Positions 1 to 11,492 of a stretch of 64,000 nucleotides of DNA are shown here, in pieces (the stretch's first letter is position 1; every line of letters starts with the position of its first letter). The notes below the pieces were generated by a model, which was not told the origin of the DNA, did no database searches, and was given only the letters and a program-made list of their open reading frames with translations. Source of the DNA: Prostheceraeus crozeri (Eukaryota; Platyhelminthes; Polycladida; Euryleptidae); the NCBI GenBank assembly GCA_907163375.1, contig CAJQUW010006870.1, positions 1-64,000 of the forward strand, in the 5' to 3' direction. A program made the translations under genes and the position numbers.

Positions 1-299
1 ATATAATTTTCCTAAAATCTCATCTCAATGCATTAAATACGAACTGCTTTAGAAATACTGTTATCTAATCTAACATCATAAGTTTGAATTTGCTAATAGG
101 GTATACTGGCCGACTGTCCTCCTAATATTACTTCGAAAGGTGAAAGTATAGTTTCCAAGACAATCTACACTGTTCACTAAACATTTTCTAGTTTCGTCGA
201 GGCGGATTAGTGTGTTCATCAACTACTTCATATTAAATGTATTTGCTCAACTGCGTCGCGTAAGAACGTAGTTGAATTCTCTAACCCGGGCATGTCAGG
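1..299. other. no gene seen
   Basis: AT-rich sequence without a supported reading frame, splice pattern or RNA gene. Confidence 0.5.
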
Positions 300-910
300 G
301 CATGTTGCGGTTTTCAGAAAACCTATGAAGCAAACTTATCTAACTATAGCATCACCTGTACTTAAAACGTTTACAAACCATGCTATCAACTTTCTAACGA
401 GCACTCAAGATAACACATATCAACACTTTCTATCTATACATCAACCTGTGTTGCATAAAACTTTACATACCATGATACACTTTCTGACTAGACTTACGAA
501 AACATATTCAATGATCCTACTTTTTCTTACCTAGAAACACGCTTGTACATTAAAACTGTTTACAAACCATAATCACCGTTTCACTACACTCACGAATAAA
601 CGTCATGATCAAACTTCGAACCTATACTTCAACCTGTGTACATAAAACGTTTTAACAAACCATGTTAATTTCGACTAGACATATAATAGAGACTCATGAT
701 CACAAATCTAACTAACATCAACCGGTGTGCAGTAAAAATTTTGACTATAATATAGTTCTTTAAAAAAAAACCATGATACACTTTCTGAAGACACGCACAA
801 TAAACGGCATGATATAACTGACTTTCACAAACGAACTCCATATAACTAGGTGACCACACTAACGCCGTCATTCAGATACTTTGTTCAGAAAACCCATGAT
901 CAAAACGTCT
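300..910. repeat. decayed tandem satellite, ~92-97 bp unit
   Basis: The phrase 'acaaaccatg' or a close variant recurs near 373, 465, 562 and 655, then near 766 and 890. Each copy follows a 'tcaacctgtg..cataaaac' segment and precedes 'cactttctgac..'. The first four copies are spaced 92-97 bp and the last two 110-125 bp, so the array has drifted. Open frames here are low complexity and are not called as genes. Confidence 0.6.
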
Positions 911-1172
911 ACCTATACAGAACCTTGCTCCAGTAAAACCTTTGTACAACATATCAGTTGCTAGCAGCACGTACAAACTTGTCACAGACGAAAGAAATCT
1001 GTGATGTTTGCGTGTGCGCATGATTCCTCCCGTTTCATCCTCATCATATAGGACTCCGTGATAGAGACAAAAGAACTGATGTTCATTCTTGCAATGGTTG
1101 TCAACGGTCAAACATGTCATTGAAGTGTATGAGTAACCGGCGCAATTAGCTAATGTCCCCTCGCCAAGTACT

Positions 1173-1448
1173 ATGTTAACAAAGCATCCACTGATCTTCG
1201 AAAGAGTTCACAAGATTACCATTCCCACCAATCCCCATACTCCAGCCTACGACTTTCACCGCGGTCTCGAAATCGCCTACCACAAATATGAAACCGAAAA
1301 ATCTCCGTACGTTGGCACCGCCATACTTGATCCACAGACGAAGAACCGTAGTTTTGGTAGAGTTGACAACTTTGATCACTTGAGAGCAGCCACTAAGCGG
1401 ATTCACCACGATTTGCATAATGGAATTGTAGAGCCACCATACAAATAG
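1173..1448 (+). CDS. hypothetical 91-aa ORF
   Basis: An ATG-initiated frame of 91 codons in a locally GC-richer stretch. The protein is hydrophilic, rich in His, Lys and Arg, with no signal peptide, membrane segment or motif I recognise. There is no clear promoter or splice site around it, and the antisense frame is also open, as often happens by chance. It may be a fragment of an old transposon protein or noncoding. Confidence 0.18.
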   Translation: MLTKHPLIFERVHKITIPTNPHTPAYDFHRGLEIAYHKYETEKSPYVGTAILDPQTKNRSFGRVDNFDHLRAATKRIHHDLHNGIVEPPYK

Positions 1449-1599
1449 CTAAAGACTCCATCCAGGGCTTCAAATGCTAACTTATACTGTGTCCAAATGC
1501 CCAACATGAACATAATTGCCCCACCGTTTCGTCTAAACTATGACACACTCCCCCTTGCCACACTTACACTACCATCGGCCCCCGTCCCGAGATGAACAC

Positions 1600-3480
1600 C
1601 CGTCATGAATAATACATCAAAACTCTACCCTTGCACTCCCGTGCAGTGGAAAACTCTTTATCATGAGAAACTGGCTGCAATCACTAAAAATGCTCTCCAT
1701 TGACTTCATCAGGCGAAACCCAGAAAACCTCCAAACTAGTGAATTTCAATGTCAACTTTTGGCACTACTTATGAAAGTTTTATAAGAGTTCTTTTACATA
1801 GGCAGATCCAAGTGGCAAACCGAAACTTTTGAAGTCAATCAATCGGACTGTAGAACAAAGTACAAGCCTTTAAAGTTGTGGAGTCTTTTACGTCTGGAAC
1901 GTATGCCAGCTCCTGGCAAACCTCTAATCTGACCCTACTGACTTCACCATGAAAGTTTCTAATCTTTATCGTTTCCGTTCTGAAATCCGTTTTTCAATTC
2001 CAATCGTCATCGGACGCCGATGCACCTAACCTCTACCGAGCAGAGGAAACTAGTTCCACAAGCAAGTTTGTTCCACTATATATGTGGCATCAGCTGATGA
2101 CTTAATACCCTCATCCAAATCTTTAAATACGTCTACTCCGGTTCTGTCTCCGATTGAGCTGGAAATTCATCAATTCAATTAGAATTTTCAGCTAGAATCG
2201 GCCAATCCATTTTCCCATTCCATGCTTTGTTTGGGGGGCTCTACTCCCACACCATCGTCAAAAATCTAACTCGTTTGTCGAAAAAGGATAAAAATTTTGT
2301 CACACTCCGAGGCTTTCAAATTTACCATCCGAACAGAATTTGACGCTGATTCCAAATCTGTCTCTTTTCCCTCCAGGCTTGCTTCAACCCTAGAGCGAGG
2401 TTCGTAATCATCTAACACTTGTCGTTTTTGCCAATGTCATTAATTTTCAATGACGTCACACCCTGAACCGAAGGCAGATAGGAACAACCATGTTTTCCAT
2501 GTATTGTCTCTACCCTCTTTCAAACGACTGTCAAACACTTTTCTACTTCTCTAACACAAAAGTGTGTAGATCGCTGCGAGTGGGTCGGAACTTGGTCGCT
2601 CCGAGTGAGTTGGAGAATTTTCCTAGCCCCAAAAGTGGCCAAAACGTCAGAATCTGGCTATTTTCCCATCCTGACCCGACCGTCTGCCCGAAAAATGGAC
2701 TTTCCTCATCCCAAAACATACAAAACCTACTTTCCAACGCTGGAACATCTTCCCCATTTTATCGCCCTCAATCAAGAAAATTGTCCCAGACTGAGCTTGT
2801 CCAATGCATTTGTTCTCACTCTTAGCTTTCACATGACTATGAGCAACGACTTTCTACAGCTCTAACACCAAAGTTTTGGAATCTGACAGAGGGGGACTCT
2901 CAATCTTGTTCTCTCCAAGTCCGGAAAGATCCTTCCGTACCCAAATAGTTCACGTAATTCCGAATTGCCTAGGGTTTCATCCGGGGCCTCCTTCTTCCCG
3001 AAAACTTACGTTTCTCATCCCTATTCAAATACAACACCCAAATTTTCCATCTCGTCCCCTGCCACTCGCTCACTTCCCCACCCTAAAATTTTAAGCAGAA
3101 TTCGCAAAGTCATAACTCCACTTTCACATCCAAACCCTCCTTCAGGTCGAGTTCCTACTTTTCTCATCCCAAACACATCCACACCCCTACCCTTATCCTC
3201 CTCACCTAGCCCCCACATCACCTCCCAGTCCCTTGCCTCTCACTCACCCCTTCCGTCTCCTAGGGGTAGAACAGTTCCTCCTCTCGAACCCATTCCTCCC
3301 AACACATACTTCCATGCCGCACCGGGCTGCCAGACGAAATCACATATGACTCCATCGATACTCATCACTCTACCCACTACTGAATTTGCCACGGCTTACG
3401 ACTATAAATATGCAAGTATTTTACATTTCTTTACATTTCATTACTCCGTAAGAATGACTAAGTCATACCAGTCAAATATA
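1600..3480. repeat. C-rich relict repeat region, no gene
   Basis: Long pyrimidine-rich stretches with imperfect internal repetition (phrases like 'ttttcccatcc' and 'ctcatccc'). Several short segments match, in reverse orientation, the repeat array at 54.3-55.5 kb; the best is an exact 25-bp match between 2336-2360 and 54982-55006, and another covers about 19 bp near 2150. I read it as a degraded copy of the same terminal repeat family. Open frames here have strongly biased composition and no motif. Confidence 0.45.
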
Positions 3481-3633
3481 TAGCATAAACTGATGGGAAA
3501 TGTCTGAACATCGCAAAGTACTTCTCACTATCATAATAAAAAGACATGTGCACAAATTTTCATAATGGTGACTTACGTACCATTATTGCGTTCTTTAAAA
3601 AATGCTAACTAGCCAATTTATAATTATAATTAA

Positions 3634-4232
3634 AAAGACCTTCCAGACACCATAAAATGTCCAAAAAATTAGCCTGCTTTAAATTCACATAAATTCATGA
3701 ATGGAACCCCTTTTTCAGTTTTTAAGACAAATACAGGAATTTAGTCCATTCAAAAATAGACAGTTTTTTCAAAAAATGGGAATTTTAAAAAACACATAAA
3801 CTCATAATTAACCCGTTTCATTTTAAGACCAAATTCATAAATTTAGCGTTTTTTAAAAAAACCCAATTTTTCAAATGTCAAAATCTCTAATGTGAGAAGT
3901 AACAATTTTTTCATTGCTGAAAATCAATACCTGTAACAAAGGACATCGAAAATCATAAAAGTTAGTATATTTAAAAAGACAAAATTCCATAGTTTTAGAC
4001 GTGTTTATAATATGAAGAACTAAATTTAATTGTCTAATATTAGTTGAAGAATTGGCATAGTCTTAACAATATCTCAATGTGAAAACATCTCGTCTCGTAT
4101 TTATGAATAAAAGGCCATTTCAGTGTAAAACGTGACCTCCCGTCACGACTCAAAACATTGTGAAAGTAAACAATGTAATAATGAACAAACATCTCTACAC
4201 CCACTTACATTGTTTAGACGTAATAATAAACC
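3634..4232 (+). repeat. left terminal inverted repeat of the AT-rich provirus
   Basis: This arm aligns collinearly, at roughly 80 percent by eye, with the reverse complement of 22440-23043. Shared blocks include the outer 'AAAGACC.TTCCAGA', 'CACCATAAAAT', 'GAATTTAGTCCATTCA', 'GACATCGAAAATCATAAA', 'AATTGGCATA.TCTTAACAA' and 'GTGACCTCC'. The two arms bracket the whole viral gene cluster. No target-site duplication could be recognised. Confidence 0.75.
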
Positions 4233-5660
4233 ACAAATCCGCCCCGCGCCATTAAATTTTTTTTATATAAAATGAGCAACTAAAGATTTTTAAAATTACA
4301 TATACAAAAACAACTACAAATTTGAGCTAAAAGATATTCCAAAGCAATTAGGAATTTAGATTTTTCATGTTCTATGAAGACGAAGTTCAATTGATCAAAT
4401 AACCAACAATAACGATTTTTCATAAACAAATCTTCCACGGCACAAAAAGGTTACATTGTCATAGGCCTTTGAAATTAAAATATAATTACTATTTATGACC
4501 CCCGATTGAAACATGTTCACTCATTTGATTGCCACTACTAACAATCATAAAATTACTTTGCAATGACGTAGAAAAGAGTGCAAATTCAATACCGACTTCT
4601 TATTGGTGTCAAGGAGTCTGTGGGTTGGTAAAAATGACAAAAGTACCAATTTCTAGAGATTAAGGTAAAGTGAACTACTGTAGTGCTATGCTACCCTATA
4701 AGGAATTTCGATTCCCGAAAGCGTTTATTCCAGAGAATAATTATAATGATTAATTAAAAATCTATTCTGTAATTCATTGGATAATTCGGCCTCGAATGCA
4801 TCATACTAAACGTATTTCGTAATAATCATATTGAGATTTACAAATTCATATATATCGGTCGTCCAAAAAAAAAAAAAAAAATAAATATGCCAACTAATCC
4901 TTTTGCTCCAATTTATGCCTAACTTAAATATTCGCACACCATCTCAATTGATTGGACCTGAAGGTTGATGACTGTTCGGATGTTTCGCATTCAATAATGA
5001 GGTCGATGTTTTTCGTCGGATTAATACCAGACGTCAACCCTTCTTTGAGTCTACATACCGTAATGAACTGTATTATGGACTCACTACATTCCTTAGGATT
5101 TTTGACCATTTCGGTTTTCCTGCTTGTAATTGCGTGAAATTTTTAAATTTTTAAACGCCCGATGAATCTCTATCACTAATAATACCCTTCCCTGCAGTTG
5201 CAGTTGATTAAACAGTTCAAAGTGTGGCTTACATTTCTTTAGAAAATTCCGACCCCTTACACAAAAATGTTTTTTGGCTTTCTCCGTACTTTCTTAAAAT
5301 TCTTCAATCGCTATGTAACTGGAACACTGTTTATTTTTTTAAGGCTTTACCAACATATCTGTATATAAATCTATAGCCTCATCGCGTAATTTATAATCTT
5401 TTTCATTCGCAGGATGTATAAATCAGCACTCATATACATCTTTATGATATAAGTTGGACGTTCATAGATTTTCCTTCCATATTCCTTGGGGAATTTCCAC
5501 ACAAGTGTCCACTATCCGATCTAGTCATTTCGACAATGTCAGACGCGATTTCAGCTTGCTCTCAACAGCTTTGCGTGTCGTTCATTAACCACGACAGAAT
5601 AATTTTTAGCTTGTACAAGCTTTCTTAACTAACATTCTTATCAATTTTTGCGAAATTATA
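4233..5660. other. no identifiable gene between left TIR and gypsy
   Basis: AT-rich DNA with an A-run at 4865-4882. A minus-strand stretch at about 4924-5480 gives fragments that look coding (a 61-codon open frame, then interrupted continuation), but I recognise no family. It may be remnants of an element gene or part of the gypsy 5' long terminal repeat; the missing 3' LTR prevents defining LTR borders. Confidence 0.3.
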
Positions 5661-5892
5661 TTGAATACTACTAATTCTGAATCATCTGCTATCAACTACA
5701 AGTCTGTTGTGTTCAATAACTATGCTATTGTTCTCTGTTGTATTGTTTGATTGCCATGTAGATGTCCCTCCAGTCAACTGACTGAATAATACTCGTGGCT
5801 GCGTCAGAGACACAGACACGCATAGTAATACATTCAATTGTTTGCACTGCACATGTGTGGTTCTTTCTCGTTCTCGCAAACAAGGCTACAAC

Positions 5893-8800
5893 ATGGCGTC
5901 GCCCGCAAAGCCTGATCTAAGAGCAGTTCCTACTTTCGATATTGAATCAGAAAAGCATTTATTCAACGAATGGAAACTGAAGTGGCGGAGCTTCGAGGTT
6001 GTAAGTGGCATCGTTGACATCAAGGACGCAGCTAGTCTGAAGACTCTTCGCATGCATGCTCTCAGGTCAGCCTTCAGTAAAGGAACTCTGCGCGTTATTT
6101 TACATCTGCCTCTCAGCTCATCAGATCAAGAAGACCCAGACAAAGTTCTCAACGCATTACAACAGCATATCAACGGCTCAGTCAACGAGGTATTTGAGCG
6201 AAGAGAATTTCATTGTCGCAATCAGAAAAATAGTGAATCTTTTAATGATTGGATGATGAGCTTACGTGAAATGACATCCCGCTGCAATTTTTCTAAATGC
6301 TGTACAAACTGCGAGTCATTACAACTACGAGATCGTATAGTGTCCGGTTTGCGAAGTCAAGAAACTATCGAAAAACTACTGAGTATTGGTAGTTCATTAA
6401 CTCTTAAACAAGCGTGCGAGATCTGTGAGGCGTCTGAATCATCTAAAGTACAATCTTCGGTGATTACCGGAAATTCATCGTTTATTTCATCATTGAAGAA
6501 ATCTGCGTACAAGACTCAGCGGCTCAAGACTCCTGTTTCAACACATCGTGAGTGCAAGTTCTGTGGCCGAAATCATGTGATGAAGAAGGAGCTTTGTCCA
6601 GCTTTAAATAAGAGGTGTGAGAACTGTAACCAGCTGAATCACTTTGCTGTTAAGTGCCCGGTACTGCACAATAAATCGAATATTCGTGCAAAGGCGGTGT
6701 CCAAGAAGCTGGGTAGTCTATTTTCGACAAGTGACAGTTCTTCAATGTTAGTTCAGGTGGATATGTCTCACCAAGAAGTATCAACATCGATCGGTATTAT
6801 ACCAGACACTGGAGCTGAAATCGATGCAATTCCTTCACACATGCTACAACTATTGGAAATTGATTGTAACAATATTGTGCCTACCTCGGTATCTGCGACC
6901 GCTGCGAATGGAGATGATCTAAGAGTCACCGGATATTTCAAAGCTAACATTGCCCTTGGTAAACATGCTACGTCCTCTCTTGTCTACGTGATCTCCGACC
7001 TTCGTCAACCAGTCTTATCGCGTAGCTCTTGTATACAGCTACGTTTGATTCCGCCAGGTTTTCCTCATACTCAGCTGTATGATAACTCTGTTGATACCTC
7101 ACATGTCAGTTGCGTGTCTAAAGGAGTTTCCAGAATTCCCGTCTTGATGAATCCTGTCCAATACAGCAACGATTCGTTTGAGAAAAACGTACAGACTAAA
7201 TTCTCTTCGGTGTTTAGTGGTCAAGTCACCACTATGAAAGGAGAAACTTTCGTCATCAAGTTGAAACAAGATGCTGTGCCATACCAGATAAGCACTCCGC
7301 GTCGTGTAGCTGAACCCCTAAAACAGAAATTGAAGATGGAGCTGGAGTCCCTTGAAGCTCAACATATTATTGAAAAGGTAACTTATCCAACAGAATGGTG
7401 CTCTCCAATATCCGTTGTATTGAAAACTGATCAAAGTATTCGACTATGTGTTGATCTACGAAATTTAAACAAGTTCGTTATCCGAGAGCGTCTACAGTCC
7501 CCAACTCCATTCGAAATCGTGTCAACATTGCCATCTCGATGCAAGTATTATACAACGTTTGATTGCCTCAAAGGATATCATCAAGTGCCCATGGATGCAG
7601 CCTCTCAAGATCTTACGTGCTTTATCACGCCGTTCGGAAGGTACAAATATCTGAAAGCGCCCTTTGGTATCAGTGCCATAAGCGAACATTATAACAGAAG
7701 AATCGACGAAGCTATAGAGGGTCTGAGAAATACCTATCATCTGGTCGATGACATTTTAATTGCTGACACAGATTATTGGCAACATTGTAAGAACATTGAC
7801 AATTTTCTTCAGAGATGTGTACAGTTCAACATCGCCTTGAATCCTAAGAAGATAAAGATTGCGAAACCTGAAGTTGAGTTCGCCGGGTTTCATCTCTCCT
7901 CGTGTGGATTTCGATCGAGTGATAAACTGGTTCAAGCTATCAAAGAATTCCCAACACCACAATGTTTGACCGACTTGAGATCGTGGTTTGGCCTCACTAA
8001 CCAGATTGGTAACTCAGTAGATACTTTGTCAGAGTTGTCTGCTCCTCTACGGCAACTGCTAAAGAAAGAATCTGAGTTCGTATGGAGTGCTGATCATCAC
8101 AAAGCGTTCGTAAAGATGCGGGAGCAATTGTCGAATCCACCATTTCTGGCTTATTACAATCCAGATTCAGAAACTACACTATATGCTGATGCATCAAGGT
8201 TGAAGGGAATTGGGTTTTTGCTAAAGCAGAAGCAATCAGATGGTAATTGGAAAGTAGTTCAAGCTGGCTCTCGGTTCCTTTCTACGACAGAAAGCCGATA
8301 TGCTATGATCGAATTAGAGCTTCTATCGATCGTCTGGGCCGTCAGAAAATGTAATCTATTTCTCGATGGACTATCACATTTTGATATAATGACAGACCAT
8401 GCCCCCTTGATTCCATTCCTAAACAAGTATACTTTGGACAATATTGAGAATCCTAGACTTCAGAGGTTAAGAAGACAACTGGACCGATATTCGTTTACTG
8501 CGTCGTGGATCAAAGGCAGGGACAACGTTGGAGCGGATGCTCTATCCCGATCACCGTCCCAAGAAGCCGAGCCCTCCGATGAGTTAGGAGAAGACTACGA
8601 TCATCGCTTATCAGTCAATTTTGCCATCACCTCGTTACAAATTGACCACAGTGACGGTTTACTACAGCGTGTTAGCACAAGTGCTCAAAGTGATTCAGAC
8701 TATTTCAAATTGAGAGAAATAATCTCGAATGGATTTCCACCAACCAAAGATAAGCTTCCTGCTTGTCTGCGGTCATACTTCTGTGTCAGAGATAAATTAT

Positions 8801-9000
8801 CAATCGATGACAATCTGATACTTTGTGGTCAAAGGCTTCTTATTCCTGCTGCTATGAGGAAGGAAATGTTGAATAAACTTCTGCAAATGCATCAGGGAGC
8901 AACGAAAATGAAGAGACGTGCTAGAATGTCAATCTACTGGCCAGAGCTAAACAGAGAAATTGAACAACACTGTCGCACATGTTCAATCCGAAGAGAACTT
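5893..9000 (+). pseudogene. Ty3/gypsy gag-pol polyprotein, truncated in integrase
   Basis: One long frame. Start chosen at the ATG of 5893, after which Gag-like sequence begins. Residue numbers count from 5842, 17 codons upstream. Order: Gag region to about 230; zinc knuckle with C-x2-C-x4-H-x4-C near 260; retroviral-type aspartic protease with PDTGAE near 320; reverse transcriptase (about 480-690) with catalytic LVDDIL near 635, in place of the usual Y-x-D-D; RNase H starting with LYADAS near 783; then the His/Cys zinc finger of integrase near 1015-1045. The frame leaves the family right after the second Cys pair, so the integrase catalytic core and 3' LTR are missing. RT and RNase H look intact, but the element cannot be autonomous. 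Confidence 0.9.
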
Positions 9001-9003
9001 AGA
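8985..9003. other. chimeric junction of gypsy integrase and viral phospholipase gene
   Basis: On the plus strand the gypsy integrase finger ends here. On the minus strand the phospholipase frame loses similarity just after its catalytic His-Asp region. Both genes are cut at the same point, so this is a rearrangement breakpoint rather than an ordinary insertion with a complete element. Confidence 0.65.
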
Positions 9004-9362
9004 TCATGATTTCGATAAGCCAAATCATGCCTGTAAGCTGCAGCATCTACTCTATTTATTGGTTCTTCACCTGGTTTCGGATTATTATTCTCATCTAGTC
9101 TTATATCTAATCGAGTTCCTGGACCGGTATATGAATGACCAGGAAGATGTTTTTCTTTCGAATATTTACTCCAAATAAATCCAGGAAAGTTTTCTAATGT
9201 TTTTTGTATGTCACCACCGTAGGTAGTAGCCAAACTTTGTTTGTTGTCGTTACCTTCATAAATTTTACAATTTGAGTTTTTATTTTCGTTTAATAGATAA
9301 TTTAATAACTCTAAATTAGCAATTTTTAATTTAATTAAATTTTCGGAATTTGTAGAATTCAT
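9000..9362 (-). pseudogene. parvovirus VP1-type phospholipase A2-like protein, 3' truncated
   Basis: The frame begins with ATG at 9362. Around residues 75-110 it shows the secreted-phospholipase layout of parvovirus capsid N-termini: a calcium-loop-like YTGPGT, then D-A-A-A-Y-R-H-D-L-A-Y with the catalytic His-Asp pair. In that family the domain breaches endosomal membranes during entry, and similar domains occur in some adintovirus-like elements. Sequence after the H-D helix is replaced by antisense gypsy DNA, so the second helix is lost and the copy is probably dead. It ends the minus-strand structural block. Confidence 0.7.
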
Positions 9363-9432
9363 TTTAAAAGATAAAAAAATTTTAAAGATAAAATAAAAGT
9401 TTTACCGAATTGGACCAAAGGTCCTGAGGTTA

Positions 9433-9915
9433 TTACCTTATCATACTAGGACTTAGATATATTCCAGAACCATCTTTTGTTTCTTTAATTTCAATTAAAT
9501 CATCAACATTGTGGAGAATATTTTTAAGAACTCGTTTTCCTTCATCAACTAATTTTAATTTACTAATAAAATTATCTACTATTCCTTCAACCCTAGCAAC
9601 TTTCTCTAACTCTCTATTATGACGTTTTTGTTCTTCTAATGCTGCCTTCTCTGATTTATTTTTATTTACTGCTTGGACAATACCAGCTGTCCCAACTGCA
9701 ACACTTCCTGCTGCTGCTATGCCACCTATTATTAGAGGAATTAATGGGAGAATCCCGCCATTCTTTTCTTCTTGTAATTGAATATTCTCTATCATTGGTT
9801 TACTTATGTAATACTTTTTTTTGTTAATCGTAATGGTTTTAGGGGTATTTTTGTCAACAATATTACGTAATTTTAATTCAACAGTTTTATTATTATTACT
9901 TTTCGCTTGCGACAT
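9433..9915 (-). CDS. small membrane-active structural protein, unknown
   Basis: 160 codons from ATG at 9915. Residues 1-50 are polar and Lys-rich. Residues about 53-82 form a Gly/Ala/Ile-rich hydrophobic stretch (G-G-I-L-P-L-I-P-L, then G-G-I-A-A-A-G) that could insert in a membrane. A charged, probably helical tail follows. It sits between the phospholipase and capsid remnant in the same orientation, as expected for a minor virion protein acting with the phospholipase in membrane penetration. This role is inferred from layout only. The frame is intact. Confidence 0.55.
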   Translation of the reverse strand: MSQAKSNNNKTVELKLRNIVDKNTPKTITINKKKYYISKPMIENIQLQEEKNGGILPLIPLIIGGIAAAGSVAVGTAGIVQAVNKNKSEKAALEEQKRHNRELEKVARVEGIVDNFISKLKLVDEGKRVLKNILHNVDDLIEIKETKDGSGIYLSPSMIR

Positions 9916-10239
9916 TTTTAATAAAAAAATTTTAAGTTACGAAAATTTTTAATCTAATGTAGTTGTGAAAAATTTTTAAGTTAAGAATTTTTAATCTATT
10001 CTAGTTATGAAAAAATTTTAAGTTACCAAAAAATTTCAATCTATTCTAGTTATCAAAATTTTAAGTTATGAAAAAAAAATTAATTAATCGACGAAGTCTT
10101 GGGCTTTAGCCTATCGGACCAAAGGTCCTAAGGTTATTAACCGATCGACGAAGTCTTGGGCTTTAGCCTATCCTAGCCATCTTTCCATTAAGAATTTCAA
10201 TAGAATATTTTACATCCTCTAGCAATTAACCATAAGCCA
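9916..10239. repeat. AT-rich ~45-bp tandem repeats followed by GC mini-hairpin cluster
   Basis: From 9945 to 10080 a unit of roughly 40-47 bp recurs ('aatctattctagttat', then 'aaaaattttaagtta'). From 10090 to 10170 a GC-rich composite appears twice: GAC-GAA-GTC, GGC-TTTA-GCC and GGACC-AAA-GGTCC are three neighbouring mini-hairpins, and the first two are repeated at 10146-10168. A lone GGACC-AAA-GGTCC also sits at 9412-9424. No gene is seen. Confidence 0.7.
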
Positions 10240-10592
10240 TCAATAAGTTGTGGAATCTTTTTTTTCAATATTAATTGTTACGTCGCAACCAGTCTTGATA
10301 ATATCTTCAGATTGTGCACTTAAATCGAAACAGAAAACAGGATATAAATGTCTCCAATCTCCAGGAGTTAATTGTGGTTCAACTCCAAATTCTATACAAA
10401 GATTTCTATAAGCATCATATCCTTCCATCAATTACTACTTTACTACTTATTTACTTACTTTTACTACTTATTATTTACTCTACTGGAAGATCCAGGATTC
10501 ATAGCAATTCTTATATAGTCATTCTTTTTTTGATTATAACTGACGAACGGAGGATCGTCTAATCTAAATTTATTTTCGATAAGCGAAGACAT
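10240..10592 (-). pseudogene. major capsid protein-like remnant with internal deletion
   Basis: Two pieces survive. The N-terminal piece starts at ATG 10592 and runs about 40 codons to a stop. The C-terminal piece (10240-10431) contains GDWRHLYP then FCFDLSAQSE and D-V-T-I-N-I, which resembles the C-terminal end of capsid-type proteins in Polinton and adintovirus-like elements. The body of a double-jelly-roll protein, several hundred residues, is absent. A TAGTAAA-rich low-complexity tract at 10432-10480 marks the join. The capsid assignment is inferred from this C-terminal pattern and gene position. Confidence 0.45.
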
Positions 10593-10723
10593 TTTTTAAA
10601 AAATAATTTGACTTTTTTGTTTTTCTCATAGACAGAAAAAATTTTTACTAAAATATAATTTTAGAATTTTACCAAAAAATTACTAAAAAATTTTACTAAA
10701 AAAAATTTTACTAAAATATAATT

Positions 10724-11290
10724 TTAGAATTTCGCTAGACCAGCTCCGCTACAGCTTTGCTGGTTAAACCGAAGGTTGCTGTTAACACCATTACCTCTTA
10801 TTTCTTCAATTGAACGTTCTATGGCTACGCCTGTTTTCTTCCCCTTTTTACTATCAGACAGAGCTCCGCTCCTCAAGGTTTCCCCCACAGCTATGTTAGC
10901 AATTTTGTTTTTTGTTTCCTCTGAAAGTTTTTTTAAATTTTTTAGTTCTTCAGAGTCATTTTTAAGTTTACGAATAGTTTCTAGTTGTTTTAATTCGTTT
11001 TGAGACTTAACAGCATTTGATATTGCACTAGCTGTACTACCTATAGCAGCTGCTCCTTTTGCAGCAGATGTAATCAAATCTTTATTATTTTTAATTAAGT
11101 TAACGATACTTCCAATACCAGAAAATATACCATCCTCTTCTTTTTGAACGGCACCTGCGGTGCCTAGGAACTTTTGTGTTCCGATTGTTTCTACACTGTC
11201 ATAATGGTAAACAGATTTCATAGATGGTTTATGAGCAATTTTTTGATTTGAAGCAAAATGTTTAAGATTGTGTTTATAAATTATAGGCAT
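10724..11290 (-). CDS. amphipathic minor virion protein, pVI-like
   Basis: 188 codons from ATG at 11290. A Gly/Ile segment near residues 55-67 and an Ala/Gly-rich helix near 75-92 are followed by a charged coiled-coil-like stretch (95-135) and a basic tail. This resembles the layout of adenovirus pVI-like proteins in Polintons, but I see no family-defining motif. Several codons are made of GC mini-hairpin DNA: CAGC-TTT-GCTG near 10751, GAGC-TCC-GCTC at 10861 and GGCACC-TGC-GGTGCC at 11150. Either these are tolerated insertions or they add residues near the C-terminus. Confidence 0.5.
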   Translation of the reverse strand: MPIIYKHNLKHFASNQKIAHKPSMKSVYHYDSVETIGTQKFLGTAGAVQKEEDGIFSGIGSIVNLIKNNKDLITSAAKGAAAIGSTASAISNAVKSQNELKQLETIRKLKNDSEELKNLKKLSEETKNKIANIAVGETLRSGALSDSKKGKKTGVAIERSIEEIRGNGVNSNLRFNQQSCSGAGLAKF

Positions 11291-11378
11291 TTTTAGGATT
11301 AAATTTGACTTTTGGGAAAAAAATATTTACGTTAATATTTGCGCTAAGATTTACGTTTAGGATTGGTTAGTAACCTGA

Positions 11379-11422
11379 GGACCTTAGGTCCGATCGGCTA
11401 AAGCCTCGAGGAGCTTCGCTCC
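11379..11422. repeat. triple GC-rich mini-hairpin cluster
   Basis: Three adjacent hairpins with 3-4 nt loops: GGACC-TTA-GGTCC at 11379-11391, GGC-TAAA-GCC at 11396-11405 and GGAGC-TTC-GCTCC at 11410-11422. The last contains GCTTCGC, the complement of the unusually stable GCGAAGC DNA hairpin. The surrounding DNA is over 70 percent AT. Confidence 0.75.
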
Positions 11423-11492
11423 GATCAAGATTTACGTTTGTGAATGGACAACAACTTCGAGATAACTTTATTAATTGCCTGTTGCACTTTAT

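Noticed and set aside
2490-3483. Several overlapping plus-strand frames up to 172 codons
   Set aside because: Pro/Ser-rich translations of C-rich low-complexity DNA, with equally open antisense frames and no motif.
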